A DNA stretch of 64,000 nt from contig JAGLCJ010000011.1 in assembly GCA_023146255.1 (NCBI GenBank), positions 19,992-83,991 of the forward strand, given 5' to 3'. Origin of the DNA: Alcanivoracaceae bacterium. GTDB lineage: Bacteria > Pseudomonadota > Gammaproteobacteria > Pseudomonadales > Alcanivoracaceae. A model generated the notes under the pieces. It ran no database searches and was not told where the DNA came from. It was given only the letters and a program-made list of their open reading frames with translations. Of the stretch, positions 8,327 through 16,631 are shown piece after piece (position 1 is the first letter of the stretch; each line of letters starts with the position of its first letter). A program made the position numbers and the translations under genes.

Positions 8327-9346
8327 ATGACTGCCTTATTCAATATCCGTATGCATCACTCACTCGACGCCGCCCAGATCAGCGAAGCCGCCGTGCATTT
8401 CGCCAAGCTGTTCAAGATTGAACCGGAGAAAGCGGAACAGCTTTTGCACAAGGCCCCGGTGGTAATTCGCAAGGGCGCCAGTGAGGAAATGGCCGGCAAG
8501 ATCGGTACCGCCTTGCAGAAGCTGGGTATCACTATTTCGCTGGAGCCGGTTGCTGATGCGGCGGCAACGGCTGCGGCGCCAGCGCCTGTTGCAGCGCCGG
8601 AAGCAACACCTGAAGCTGAACAATCCGCCGGCCATGCCGTAAACGATGGCGGCACCGTTGTCAGTCCGCCGGATCATCCCGGTTATCCATTCCGCATTGA
8701 GGGCCGTCCGGATTTCAGTTTTCTGACCGTGATGGTGCCCGGCGAGCAGATGCTGAAAGTGGAAGCCTCGGCGATGGCCACCATGGACACCAACGTCGAG
8801 ATGAAAACAAAAATGCGCGGCGGCCTTAGCCGTCTGCTCACCGGCGAGTCGATTTTCATCAACGAGTTTCATGCTCGCGGTGGTGCCGGCGAAGTCGGTG
8901 TGGCACCCGGTGCGCCCGGTGACATGGGCCATGTCTATCTGGATGGTAATGTCATTTATCTGCAGAACTCGGCGTTCGTTGCCTGCGGCCCGAAGGTGGA
9001 AATCGAAACCAAATGGCAGGGCCTGACCAAAGGCTTCTTCTCCGGCGAAAGCCTGTTCCTGATCCGCGCCGTGGGCCAGGGCGACCTCTGGTTCAACACC
9101 TACGGGGCGATGATCGAGATCGATGTCGATGGCGAGTACGTGGTCGACACCGGCAATATCGTCGCCTTTACCGAAGGCCTCGAGTACAAGGTGTCTAAAG
9201 TCGGCGGCTACAAATCACTGTTCTTCTCCGGCGAAGGTTTTGTCTGCCGCTTCAGCGGCAAGGGCAAGGTCTGGATCCAGACTCGCGGTGTCCAGGCGCT
9301 GCTGACCTGGGTGCATCCGTTCCGGCCGGTGAAGAAGCGCGGTTAA
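8327..9346 (+). CDS. AIM24/TIGR00266 protein with an extra N-terminal domain
   Basis: A 339-residue protein in three parts. Residues 1-77 are a small alpha/beta domain whose second half (AEQLLHKAPVVIRKGASEEM, then GTALQKLGITISLEP) has the pattern of the ribosomal L7/L12 C-terminal domain. Residues 78-120 are an Ala/Pro/Glu-rich linker. Residues 121-335 are a full AIM24 domain (GESIFINEF, GESLFLIRAVGQGDLWF, YVVDTGNIVAF, GKVWIQTRG). It closes the M48-AIM24 operon and is followed by a terminator. The L7/L12 resemblance is my reading of the sequence pattern and needs a profile search. Confidence 0.85.
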   Translation: MTALFNIRMHHSLDAAQISEAAVHFAKLFKIEPEKAEQLLHKAPVVIRKGASEEMAGKIGTALQKLGITISLEPVADAAATAAAPAPVAAPEATPEAEQSAGHAVNDGGTVVSPPDHPGYPFRIEGRPDFSFLTVMVPGEQMLKVEASAMATMDTNVEMKTKMRGGLSRLLTGESIFINEFHARGGAGEVGVAPGAPGDMGHVYLDGNVIYLQNSAFVACGPKVEIETKWQGLTKGFFSGESLFLIRAVGQGDLWFNTYGAMIEIDVDGEYVVDTGNIVAFTEGLEYKVSKVGGYKSLFFSGEGFVCRFSGKGKVWIQTRGVQALLTWVHPFRPVKKRG

Positions 9347-9376
9347 TGCGCGCAGACTGGGACCAGACCTGAAAAC

Positions 9377-9403
9377 AAAAAGCCGGCATTTCGCCGGCTT
9401 TTT
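9377..9403. terminator. Intrinsic terminator, bidirectional
   Basis: AAAAAGCCGGC (9377-9387) pairs with GCCGGCTTTTT (9393-9403) around a short loop. It closes the M48-AIM24 operon on the plus strand, and its A-run gives a T-run for gyrB on the minus strand. Confidence 0.9.
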
Positions 9404-9421
9404 GTTTATGCGCCTGAACCA

Positions 9422-11839
9422 TCAGATATCAAGGTTCGACACGTACAACGCATTGCTCTCGATAAACTCACGGCGCGGCTCGACATCGTCACCCATCAAA
9501 CAGGTAAAGATCTGATCCGCCGCGATGGCGTCCTCGATGGTGACCTTGAGCATACGCCGCACTTCCGGGTCCATGGTGGTTTCCCACAGCTGCTCCGGGT
9601 TCATCTCACCCAGACCCTTATAGCGCTGGATGCCGGTGCCTTTGCGAGCCTGAGCCATCAGCCACTCCAGCACCTCGTCAAAGGCCGCGACCGGCTTGCG
9701 GGTCTCGTTACGCTGCACGCTGGCATCCGCGGCCAGCAGGCCTTCCAGCTTCTCGCCGAGGGTCTTGATCTTCAGGTAGTCCGGTGAGGCGATAAAGTCG
9801 ACACTGATCCGGTAGTCGCGGTGTACGCCGTGAGCGAGTGCTCGCACACTTGGCAGGTACCATTCCCGCTCGGGATCCTTTACCGCGGCCACTTCATAAC
9901 GGTGGATATCGTCAGCTGCTTCGTTGGCCATGGTGTTCAGGCGCTTGCACCAGTCATCCATGAAGGCCTGATCGGTGAGCTTGTCCTCGCTCAGGGTCGG
10001 CAGGTAAATCAGCTGCTCGAGCACGGTGGCCGGGAACACCCGCGACTGACGATCAACGATCTTCATCACGCTGCGGTATTCGTTAATCAAAGCTTCGAGA
10101 CGTTCGCCAGTAATCGGCGGTGCATCATTGCCAGGATGCAGGGCGGTGTTCTCCAGAGCGATCGAGGTCAGGTATTCCTCCAGCGCCGGGTCATCCTTGA
10201 TGTAGGTTTCCTGCTTGCCTTTCTTGACCTTGTACAGCGGCGGCTGGGCGATATAGATGTAGCCGCGCTCGATCAGCTCCGGCAGCTGACGGAAGAAGAA
10301 GGTCAGCAGCAGGGTGCGGATGTGGGAGCCGTCGACGTCGGCGTCAGTCATGATAATGATGCGGTGGTAGCGCAGCTTGGCGATGTTGTACTCATCACGG
10401 CCGATGCCGCAGCCCAGCGCGGTGATCAGGGTGCCGACCTCGGCAGAAGACAGCATCTTGTCGAAGCGGGCCTTCTCGACGTTCAGGATCTTGCCTTTCA
10501 GCGGCAGGATCGCCTGATTCTTGCGGTTACGGCCCTGCTTGGCAGAACCGCCCGCCGAGTCACCCTCGACAATGTAGAGTTCGGACAGGGCCGGGTCTTT
10601 CTCCTGGCAGTCCGCCAGTTTGCCGGGCAGGCCGGCGATATCCAGCGCGCCCTTGCGGCGGGTCATCTCGCGGGCGCGGCGGGCAGCATCGCGGGCACGG
10701 GCGGCATCAATGATTTTCTGGACGATCTGCTTGGCCTCGGCCGGGTTTTCCAGCAGGTAGTCGCTGAACAGGTCGGCCATGGTCGATTCCACCGCCGGCT
10801 TCACTTCCGAGGACACCAGTTTGTCCTTGGTCTGGCTGGAGAACTTGGGGTCCGGTACTTTGACAGAGACCACTGCCGTCAGGCCTTCGCGGGCATCGTC
10901 CCCGGTGGTGGCAACCTTTTCCTTCTTCAGGAAGCCCTCATTTTCCATGTAGCTGTTCAACGTCCGGGTCAGGGCGGCACGGAAGCCAGCCAGATGGGTG
11001 CCGCCATCGCGCTGGGGAATATTGTTGGTAAAGCAGAGGATGTTCTCGTTGTAGGAGTCGTTCCACTGCAGCGCCACTTCCACGCCAATGCCGTCTTCAC
11101 GGTCGAACTGGAAATGGAACACCTTGTTGAGCGGGGTCTTGTTGCCATTCAGGTAGGTCACGAAGGCAGACAAGCCGCCCTCAAACTCGAACAGGTCTTC
11201 CTGGCCACTGCGCTCGTCCTTCAGGTGAATGCGGACACCGGAGTTCAGGAACGACAGCTCGCGCAGGCGCTTGGCGAGGATATCGTAGTGAAATTCGATA
11301 TTGGTGAAGGTCGCCGGGGAAGGGCGGAAACGTATGGCGGTGCCGGTACCCTGGGTTTCTCCGACCACGGCCAGCGGTGCATCCGGCACACCATGACGGT
11401 AAATCTGTTCATGGACCTTGCCGGCCCGGCGGATCGTCAGCTTGAGCTCTTCCGACAAGGCGTTGACCACTGACACGCCGACGCCATGCAACCCGCCGGA
11501 GACCTTGTAAGTGTTGTCATCGAACTTACCGCCGGCGTGAAGCACGGTCATGATGACCTCGGCCGCAGAGACGCCTTCTTCCGGATGCATGCCGGTGGGA
11601 ATGCCACGGCCGTTATCGGTAACGGTGACACTCTCATCCGGGTGGATGATGACATTGATCTCAGAACAGAAGCCGGCCAACGCCTCATCGATGGAGTTAT
11701 CCACCACCTCGAACACCATATGGTGCAGGCCGGTGCCGTCGTCGGTATCACCGATGTACATGCCGGGGCGTTTGCGCACCGCATCCAGACCCTTGAGGAC
11801 CTTGATACTGGAGGAATCGTAGCTCGTCTGCTCTGTCAT
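9422..11839 (-). CDS. gyrB: DNA gyrase subunit B
   Basis: An 805-residue protein with VLKGLDAVRKRPGMYIGDTD and a GHKL ATPase domain (DNGRGIPTG, GGLHGVGVSVVNALS), a transducer domain, and the TOPRIM domain with EGDSAGGSAKQGRNRK and the metal-binding DADVDGSH. The C-terminal QRYKGLGEMNPEQLWETTMD is also canonical. It supplies the ATP-driven part of gyrase, which introduces negative supercoils. It is the last gene of the dnaA-dnaN-recF-gyrB run and is transcribed away from oriC. Confidence 0.99.
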   Translation of the reverse strand: MTEQTSYDSSSIKVLKGLDAVRKRPGMYIGDTDDGTGLHHMVFEVVDNSIDEALAGFCSEINVIIHPDESVTVTDNGRGIPTGMHPEEGVSAAEVIMTVLHAGGKFDDNTYKVSGGLHGVGVSVVNALSEELKLTIRRAGKVHEQIYRHGVPDAPLAVVGETQGTGTAIRFRPSPATFTNIEFHYDILAKRLRELSFLNSGVRIHLKDERSGQEDLFEFEGGLSAFVTYLNGNKTPLNKVFHFQFDREDGIGVEVALQWNDSYNENILCFTNNIPQRDGGTHLAGFRAALTRTLNSYMENEGFLKKEKVATTGDDAREGLTAVVSVKVPDPKFSSQTKDKLVSSEVKPAVESTMADLFSDYLLENPAEAKQIVQKIIDAARARDAARRAREMTRRKGALDIAGLPGKLADCQEKDPALSELYIVEGDSAGGSAKQGRNRKNQAILPLKGKILNVEKARFDKMLSSAEVGTLITALGCGIGRDEYNIAKLRYHRIIIMTDADVDGSHIRTLLLTFFFRQLPELIERGYIYIAQPPLYKVKKGKQETYIKDDPALEEYLTSIALENTALHPGNDAPPITGERLEALINEYRSVMKIVDRQSRVFPATVLEQLIYLPTLSEDKLTDQAFMDDWCKRLNTMANEAADDIHRYEVAAVKDPEREWYLPSVRALAHGVHRDYRISVDFIASPDYLKIKTLGEKLEGLLAADASVQRNETRKPVAAFDEVLEWLMAQARKGTGIQRYKGLGEMNPEQLWETTMDPEVRRMLKVTIEDAIAADQIFTCLMGDDVEPRREFIESNALYVSNLDI

Positions 11840-11905
11840 GGAGTGTTTCCCTTACCTGAATATCAAATGGCTCCGGTGTCAGATGCCCGGAGTCCCTTAT
11901 CCCTG

Positions 11906-12985
11906 CTACACCTTTCTCAGGGTGCCATGTTCCACGTGGAACACTGTGTAATCCGTTTCCTTGCCCAGTGGGGCCAGTGCCGGGTCCAGCGAAGTGACAA
12001 TCACCTGCCGGCTAACCCTGATGACCGCACTCATTACCCGGTCTGCGTTATCCCGATCCAGCTCAGAGGTCAGGTCATCCACCAACATCAGGCAATCCCG
12101 ACCGGCCAGCTCCCGGATCAACCGTACCTGCGCCATCACCAGGGCGTAGGCAACGATCTTTTGCTGCCCTCGGCTGAATACCTCGCGAACCGAACCTTCC
12201 TCGCTGCTAAGCAACAGATCGGCGCGATGCGCACCTTTCCCGGTAAAGCCCCGACGAACATCCTGCTCAACCGTTGCGGCCAACACGGCAGCGATATCTT
12301 CCCCGGCTGCCCAGCCCGAATGCAGGGCCAGTCCCACCGCTGGTACAGCCCCGGAGAAGGCCGATAACTCCTCCTCGAAAAGCCGTATCAGCAACGGCAG
12401 ATGGCGTCGGCGCAAGGCGTCGATTCTAGCAGAACTCTCGGCAACCTGCCGGTCCCAAACGACCAGTTCACGCAGCTTCAGAGCGGGCCTTTTCAGCAGG
12501 CGATTACGCTGATCCACCGCCCCCCGAAGACGCCGCCACTCTTCGATAAATTCGTGTTCCACGTGGAACATGGCCCAGTCCAGATAACGACGACGGGCAG
12601 ACGATCCACCCTCAACCAGCTCCACTGTGCCAGGATGAAGGACCTGCACCGGGAACAATCGGGCGATATCGCTTAGCCCGGAAACCCGCTCACCATCCAG
12701 TCTGGCATCGACCAGAGACTGACGATCTCGTTTGATCCCGACACGGCGATTGCCCTGATCGGAACCGATCTCGGCAAACAGGGTGCAGTCGGTATTGTCC
12801 GCCATGACCAGACTCGATAACCGGGAGGTACGGAAACTGCGGCCGGCTCCAAGCAGATAAATAGCCTCTAGCAGGCTGGTTTTACCGGACCCGTTTTCCC
12901 CGGTAACAACGGTGACGGCCGGGTCTGGCACGAAGCTCTGGTCGCGATAATTACGGAATTGGTGAAGATGGAAACGCTGCAGCAT
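11906..12985 (-). CDS. recF: DNA replication and repair protein RecF
   Basis: A 359-residue SMC-like ATPase: Walker A GENGSGKTSLLEAIY near residue 30, the RecF signature SRGQQKIVAYALVMAQ, and a Walker B-like LMLVDDLTSELD near the C-terminus. RecF loads RecA at gaps together with RecO and RecR. The ATG at 12985 gives the family-typical start MLQRFHLHQFRNYRDQSF; the frame runs on into dnaN but that extension has no family support. Two perfect parS sites lie inside the gene and both encode FHVEH: one is mid-protein after LDWAM, where related RecF proteins carry a similar motif, and one is near the C-terminus. Confidence 0.96.
   Translation of the reverse strand: MLQRFHLHQFRNYRDQSFVPDPAVTVVTGENGSGKTSLLEAIYLLGAGRSFRTSRLSSLVMADNTDCTLFAEIGSDQGNRRVGIKRDRQSLVDARLDGERVSGLSDIARLFPVQVLHPGTVELVEGGSSARRRYLDWAMFHVEHEFIEEWRRLRGAVDQRNRLLKRPALKLRELVVWDRQVAESSARIDALRRRHLPLLIRLFEEELSAFSGAVPAVGLALHSGWAAGEDIAAVLAATVEQDVRRGFTGKGAHRADLLLSSEEGSVREVFSRGQQKIVAYALVMAQVRLIRELAGRDCLMLVDDLTSELDRDNADRVMSAVIRVSRQVIVTSLDPALAPLGKETDYTVFHVEHGTLRKV
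11928..11943. promoter_or_regulatory. parS: parS centromere site, copy 1
   Basis: TGTTCCACGTGGAACA is a perfect 16-bp palindrome identical to the parS type used by Pseudomonas-group ParB proteins. It lies in the last codons of recF, 22 bases before the stop. The ParA and ParB genes are in this window at 61.4-63.2 kb. Confidence 0.92.
12555..12570. promoter_or_regulatory. parS: parS centromere site, copy 2
   Basis: A second identical TGTTCCACGTGGAACA, 627 bp from the first and also within recF, where it encodes MFHVEH. I found no third perfect copy in the window by eye. Confidence 0.92.
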
Positions 12986-13037
12986 CAGGAGGAGGGCAGG
13001 GGCGGGACCCTGGCAGGCCCCGCCCACAGTGGAGAAA

Positions 13038-14138
13038 TCAGAGGCGCATCGGCATGACAACATACAGCGCCTGGCGAGCGGTCGGATCCGCCACCAGCGC
13101 CGAACTATTACTGTCACCCAACTGCAACTCCACCGCATCACCGTGCATGGCGTTCAGCACTTCGAGCAGATAGCTGACATTGAAACCAATCTCCAGCGCT
13201 GCACCGGTGTAGTCCACGGACACTTCTTCTTCCGCTTCTTCCTGCTCCGGGTTATTGGCCTGAATGCGCAAGCTGCCTTCCGCCAGCTGCACCCGGATGC
13301 CACGATACTTTTCATTGGACAGAATGGCGACCCGGCCAAGCGCCTGCTTGAGGGTCTCGCGGTCAGCATTGACCAGACGATCGCATTTCTTCGGAATCAC
13401 CCGGTCGTACTCCGGGAACTTGCCGTCCACCAGCTTCGAGGTAAAGGTGATATCCCCGGCGACAACCCGGACGTGGTTCTTGCCAACAATCACCTCGACT
13501 TCGCCGGCCGCGTCGCCCAGCAGTCTGGCCAGCTCCATCACGCCCTTGCGCGGCAGGATGACCTGAGCCTGATCCTTGATCGCTTCCAGCTCGGCATCAC
13601 ACATGGCCAGGCGATGACCATCAGTGGCCACGGTACGCAGGCGGCCCGGACGCAGCTCGAACAGCATGCCATTCAGGTAATAACGCACATCTTGCTGGGC
13701 CATGGAAAAAGCGGTGCGATCAATCAGCTGGCGCAGGGCACCCGGGGCAATGGCGAAAGCAGAACCTTCGGTCTTCTCTTCCAGATTCGGAAACTCGCTG
13801 GCCGGCAGGGTCGCCAGGGTAAAACGGCTGCGTCCCGACTTTATCAGTAAGCGCTCACCATCAATCTCGAAGCGGATATCCGCCTCTGCCGGCAGGCTCT
13901 TGCAGATATCCACCAGCTTGCGTGCCGGTACCGTGGTTTCACCGTCACGGATCTCGCCGCCGATTCCCAGCCGGGCCACCAGCTCCAGCTCCAGATCGGT
14001 GCCAGTCATGGATAGCTTGTCCCCGGAGACTTCGAGCAGGACATTCGACAGCACCGGCAGGGTCTGCCGGCGCTCGACCACCGAGGCTACCTGCTGCAGC
14101 GGCTTGAGCAACTGTTCGCGATTGATGCTGAATTTCAT
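13038..14138 (-). CDS. dnaN: DNA polymerase III sliding clamp (beta subunit)
   Basis: A 366-residue protein of three clamp domains, starting MKFSINREQLLKPLQQVASV and ending in the canonical YVVMPMRL. TVPARKLVDICKSLP and VATDGHRLA are family-specific. The homodimeric ring tethers polymerase III and many repair enzymes to DNA. It is 27 bp downstream of dnaA and 52 bp upstream of recF, in the standard order. Confidence 0.99.
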   Translation of the reverse strand: MKFSINREQLLKPLQQVASVVERRQTLPVLSNVLLEVSGDKLSMTGTDLELELVARLGIGGEIRDGETTVPARKLVDICKSLPAEADIRFEIDGERLLIKSGRSRFTLATLPASEFPNLEEKTEGSAFAIAPGALRQLIDRTAFSMAQQDVRYYLNGMLFELRPGRLRTVATDGHRLAMCDAELEAIKDQAQVILPRKGVMELARLLGDAAGEVEVIVGKNHVRVVAGDITFTSKLVDGKFPEYDRVIPKKCDRLVNADRETLKQALGRVAILSNEKYRGIRVQLAEGSLRIQANNPEQEEAEEEVSVDYTGAALEIGFNVSYLLEVLNAMHGDAVELQLGDSNSSALVADPTARQALYVVMPMRL

Positions 14139-14165
14139 GATCCCTTCCCGTCTCCGGTTTTCTTG

Positions 14166-15554
14166 TTAAGAGGTGAGAGTGCGCAACAGATTCTGATAAT
14201 CCCGTTCCACATCCGCATCCGATTCCCGTAGTTTTCCGATGTTCTTGCAGCCATGCATGATCGTGGTGTGATCACGGCCGCCGAACGCATCGGCAATTTC
14301 CGGATAACTGTGGCTGGTCAATTCCTTCGCCAGCGCCATGGCCACCTGACGCGGGCGACTGATGGACCGGCTGCGCCGCGCCGACAACATGTCATTCAAC
14401 TTGATGTTGTAGTACTCCGCCACCACTCGCTGAATATTATCGATACTGATTTGTCTGGCATGACTAGCCAGCAGATCTTTCAGGGCATCGCGGACCAGGT
14501 TGATATCGACCACGGCACCGCTCAGGCGCACATGGGCAATCACCCTTTTCAGCGCTCCTTCCAGCTCACGAACATTGGAGCGGATTCGCTGGGCAATAAA
14601 AAAGGCTGCTTCACTGGGCAGCTCGATCTTCGCTTCTTCGGCCTTCTTTTTCAGAATGGCCACCCGGGTTTCCAGCTCCGGCGGTTCCAGCGGCTGCGAC
14701 AACCCCCAGCCAAACCGTGACTTGAGCCGGTCCTCCAGACCATCAATCTCCTTTGGGTACTTGTCGCAAGTCATGATCACCTGCTGACCGTTCTCAATCA
14801 GGGAATTGAAGGTGTGGAAAAACTCTTCCTGGGATTGCTCCTTACCGGCAAAAAACTGGATGTCGTCAATCAGCAGGGCATCCAGTGACCGGTAAAAACG
14901 CTTGAACTGATCAATGGTCTTGTTACGCAGGGCACTGACCATGTCCTGTACAAAGCGCTCACTGTGCAGGTACACCACCCGGGCATTCGGCTTGCGCTGC
15001 AGGATGGCGTTGCCAACGGCATGCATCAGATGGGTCTTACCCAGACCGACACCGCCGTAAAACAGCAGCGGGTTATAGCCCTGAGTACCCGGATTCTCTG
15101 AGGCCTGCTGAGCTGCAGCGAAGGCCATCCGGTTCGACTTGCCTTCGACGAAGTTATCGAAGGTATAGCTGGTGATCAGGTTGGAGCGGTGCTGATGCGC
15201 AGGAGCCTCTGTGGCGGCCTCCTGACTGATCTGCACCGGAACCGCCACGGTATCAGCCCTGACCCGTGGCGCCTGGGTGCCGAGCACCACTTCGGTGACC
15301 GACCGTGACGATCCCACCTCGAGCTCAATCTTCGGCGCACCGGTGCTGTCGAGGTCACCCATCAGCTCACAGATCAGCTCCAGATACTTGTCCCGTACCC
15401 AGTCAACGACAAAGCGGTTCGGGGCAAAAAGGGTCAAGCTGCGACCGTCGGACGCGGCAACGACCTGCAGCGGACGGATCCACATATTGAACTGCTGGGA
15501 CGGCAATTCGTCCTCGAGACGCGATAAACAGCGATGCCACAGTTCTTCAGACAC
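14166..15554 (-). CDS. dnaA: Chromosomal replication initiator DnaA
   Basis: A 462-residue initiator. Domain I is at about 1-80, followed by a short linker. The AAA+ domain has Walker A (GGVGLGKTHLMHAVGN) and Walker B with sensor residues (LLIDDIQFFAGKEQSQEEFF). Domain IV carries the DnaA-box-binding signature GGRDHTTIMHGCKNI. Translation starts at a GTG. The gene lies directly beside oriC and is transcribed away from it, leading dnaN, recF and gyrB. Confidence 0.99.
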   Translation of the reverse strand: MSEELWHRCLSRLEDELPSQQFNMWIRPLQVVAASDGRSLTLFAPNRFVVDWVRDKYLELICELMGDLDSTGAPKIELEVGSSRSVTEVVLGTQAPRVRADTVAVPVQISQEAATEAPAHQHRSNLITSYTFDNFVEGKSNRMAFAAAQQASENPGTQGYNPLLFYGGVGLGKTHLMHAVGNAILQRKPNARVVYLHSERFVQDMVSALRNKTIDQFKRFYRSLDALLIDDIQFFAGKEQSQEEFFHTFNSLIENGQQVIMTCDKYPKEIDGLEDRLKSRFGWGLSQPLEPPELETRVAILKKKAEEAKIELPSEAAFFIAQRIRSNVRELEGALKRVIAHVRLSGAVVDINLVRDALKDLLASHARQISIDNIQRVVAEYYNIKLNDMLSARRSRSISRPRQVAMALAKELTSHSYPEIADAFGGRDHTTIMHGCKNIGKLRESDADVERDYQNLLRTLTS

Positions 15555-15645
15555 GTCTCAAAGCCTTGCCGGGAAAACCAAAGAAGCAGGCATTCTATAC
15601 CCTGTTTTACCCCCCCGGCCAGCGAACAAAACCCGCTTTTCCACA

Positions 15646-15654
15646 TGTGGATAA
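15646..15654 (-). promoter_or_regulatory. DnaA box, perfect consensus
   Basis: TGTGGATAA is the complement of TTATCCACA. An adjacent TTTTCCACA (one mismatch) at 15637-15645 on the other strand makes a back-to-back pair, close enough to dnaA to allow autoregulation as well as initiation. Confidence 0.85.
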
Positions 15655-15783
15655 GACTGTGAGTAATCCGCTCTGAGCTCTGGGAGTGAAGGGTGGAGAA
15701 AACCACCTTCCGGGGAACATGCTGATTTCATCCCCGGTTCCACGGGCCTTGTCCGCCCTGTTTTCAGCCCTCCTCCGCAGGGT

Positions 15784-15792
15784 TGTGAATAA
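15784..15792 (-). promoter_or_regulatory. DnaA box, TTATTCACA form
   Basis: TGTGAATAA reads TTATTCACA on the minus strand and fits the TTATNCACA consensus. It borders the AT-rich segment 15790-15827. Confidence 0.8.
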
Positions 15793-15825
15793 CATATCTA
15801 TATGAATTTATTAGATAAATATGGA

Positions 15826-15834
15826 TTATCCACA
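15826..15834 (+). promoter_or_regulatory. DnaA box, perfect consensus
   Basis: TTATCCACA on the plus strand, at the edge between the two AT-rich segments. It faces the box at 15784 across about 33 bp of AT-rich DNA. Confidence 0.88.
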
Positions 15835-15928
15835 GATATCGGCTTCCCTTATAACAAGCAATAACAAAAAAAGAATTTAAATACCTTTTAATACTTATTG
15901 ACCCCTGAAGAACCGCAAAACCTCTGCA

Positions 15929-15957
15929 TTGACAACGCTCTGAGGTCTGCCTAGAAT
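15929..15957 (+). promoter_or_regulatory. Sigma70-type promoter for rpmH
   Basis: TTGACA (15929-15934) and TAGAAT (15952-15957) are separated by exactly 17 bases. This near-consensus promoter leaves a leader of about 30 bases before the rpmH ATG. Confidence 0.88.
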
Positions 15958-15995
15958 TGCCGCCCTTCGCATTACCAGAATCTGTGAGACCGACG

Positions 15996-16130
15996 ATGAA
16001 ACGTACTTTTCAACCCAGCAACATTCGCCGCAAGCGTACCCATGGCTTCCGTGCCCGCATGGCGACTGCCAATGGCCGTGCTGTGCTGAACCGTCGTCGT
16101 GCCAAGGGCCGCAAGCGCCTCTGCGTCTAA
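15996..16130 (+). CDS. rpmH: 50S ribosomal protein L34
   Basis: A 44-residue, strongly basic protein reading MKRTFQPSNIRRKRTHGFRA at the start and ending KGRKRLCV, matching L34 in length and sequence. It is too short for the usual ORF cut-off. It begins the rpmH-rnpA-yidC-mnmE run, is driven by a near-consensus promoter next to oriC, and is followed by a strong hairpin. Confidence 0.98.
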   Translation: MKRTFQPSNIRRKRTHGFRARMATANGRAVLNRRRAKGRKRLCV

Positions 16131-16145
16131 CGCGCCTGATCGCGA

Positions 16146-16169
16146 CTGCCGCCCCTGACGGGGCGGCAG
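16146..16169. terminator. Hairpin between rpmH and rnpA
   Basis: CTGCCGCCCC (16146-16155) and GGGGCGGCAG (16160-16169) form a perfect 10-bp stem with a TGAC loop. No T-run follows, so it may attenuate or stabilise the rpmH transcript rather than end it fully. Confidence 0.6.
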
Positions 16170-16205
16170 AAAGACCGCCGAGATCCCCCGCTTGCGGTCG
16201 CCGTT

Positions 16206-16589
16206 ATGACATCCTCCAGCACTACCTCCAGTACCAGCCGATTTCCCCGTCAGCACCGCCTGCTTTCTCCATCCGAGTTCAAACCCCTGTTTGACCAGCC
16301 CCAATGGCGTGCCAGCAGTCAGCATTTCCTGTTATTGGTGACAGAAAACGGCCTCGCCGCTCCGCGGCTCGGGATTGTTATCGGCAAGCGCAGGGTAAAA
16401 CGGGCAGTGGACCGCAATTTACTGCGCCGATTGATACGTGAGTCGTTCCGCCATCGCAGCGCCGATCTGACCGGCCTGGATATTGTTGTGCTGGTCCGCG
16501 CCGACCTGCGCCGACCTGACAAACGTCTGATTGCCGAAGAGCTGGGTAAAGTCTGGGCCAAGCTGCTTGCCAAGCGTGCCACGGACTGA
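16206..16589 (+). CDS. rnpA: Ribonuclease P protein component
   Basis: A 127-residue basic protein. RFPRQHRLLSPSEFKPLF is the family N-terminus, and KRAVDRNLLRRLIRESFRHR is the conserved RNA-contacting helix of RnpA. It binds the M1 RNA and helps mature tRNA 5' ends. It lies in its usual place after rpmH, but the next gene is yidC at 42 bp, leaving no room for the commonly intervening yidD. Confidence 0.96.
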   Translation: MTSSSTTSSTSRFPRQHRLLSPSEFKPLFDQPQWRASSQHFLLLVTENGLAAPRLGIVIGKRRVKRAVDRNLLRRLIRESFRHRSADLTGLDIVVLVRADLRRPDKRLIAEELGKVWAKLLAKRATD

Positions 16590-16631
16590 GAAACTGCCGG
16601 CCGCTTTTCTCGCCGATATGTTGAATCCGCT

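Larger units (their letters stand above)
15555..15995. other. oriC: Origin of replication, oriC
   Basis: The 441-bp gap between dnaA and rpmH has no gene. It holds a box TGTGGATAA at 15646-15654 with an overlapping-strand partner TTTTCCACA at 15637-15645, TGTGAATAA at 15784-15792 and TTATCCACA at 15826-15834. Two AT-rich stretches (about 15790-15827 and 15847-15900) are candidates for the unwinding element. This dnaA-rpmH position matches known Pseudomonas origins. Exact boundaries are inferred. Confidence 0.9.

Noticed and set aside
9821..11473. 550-codon plus-strand open frame opposite gyrB
   Set aside because: Shadow of gyrB with no family motif.
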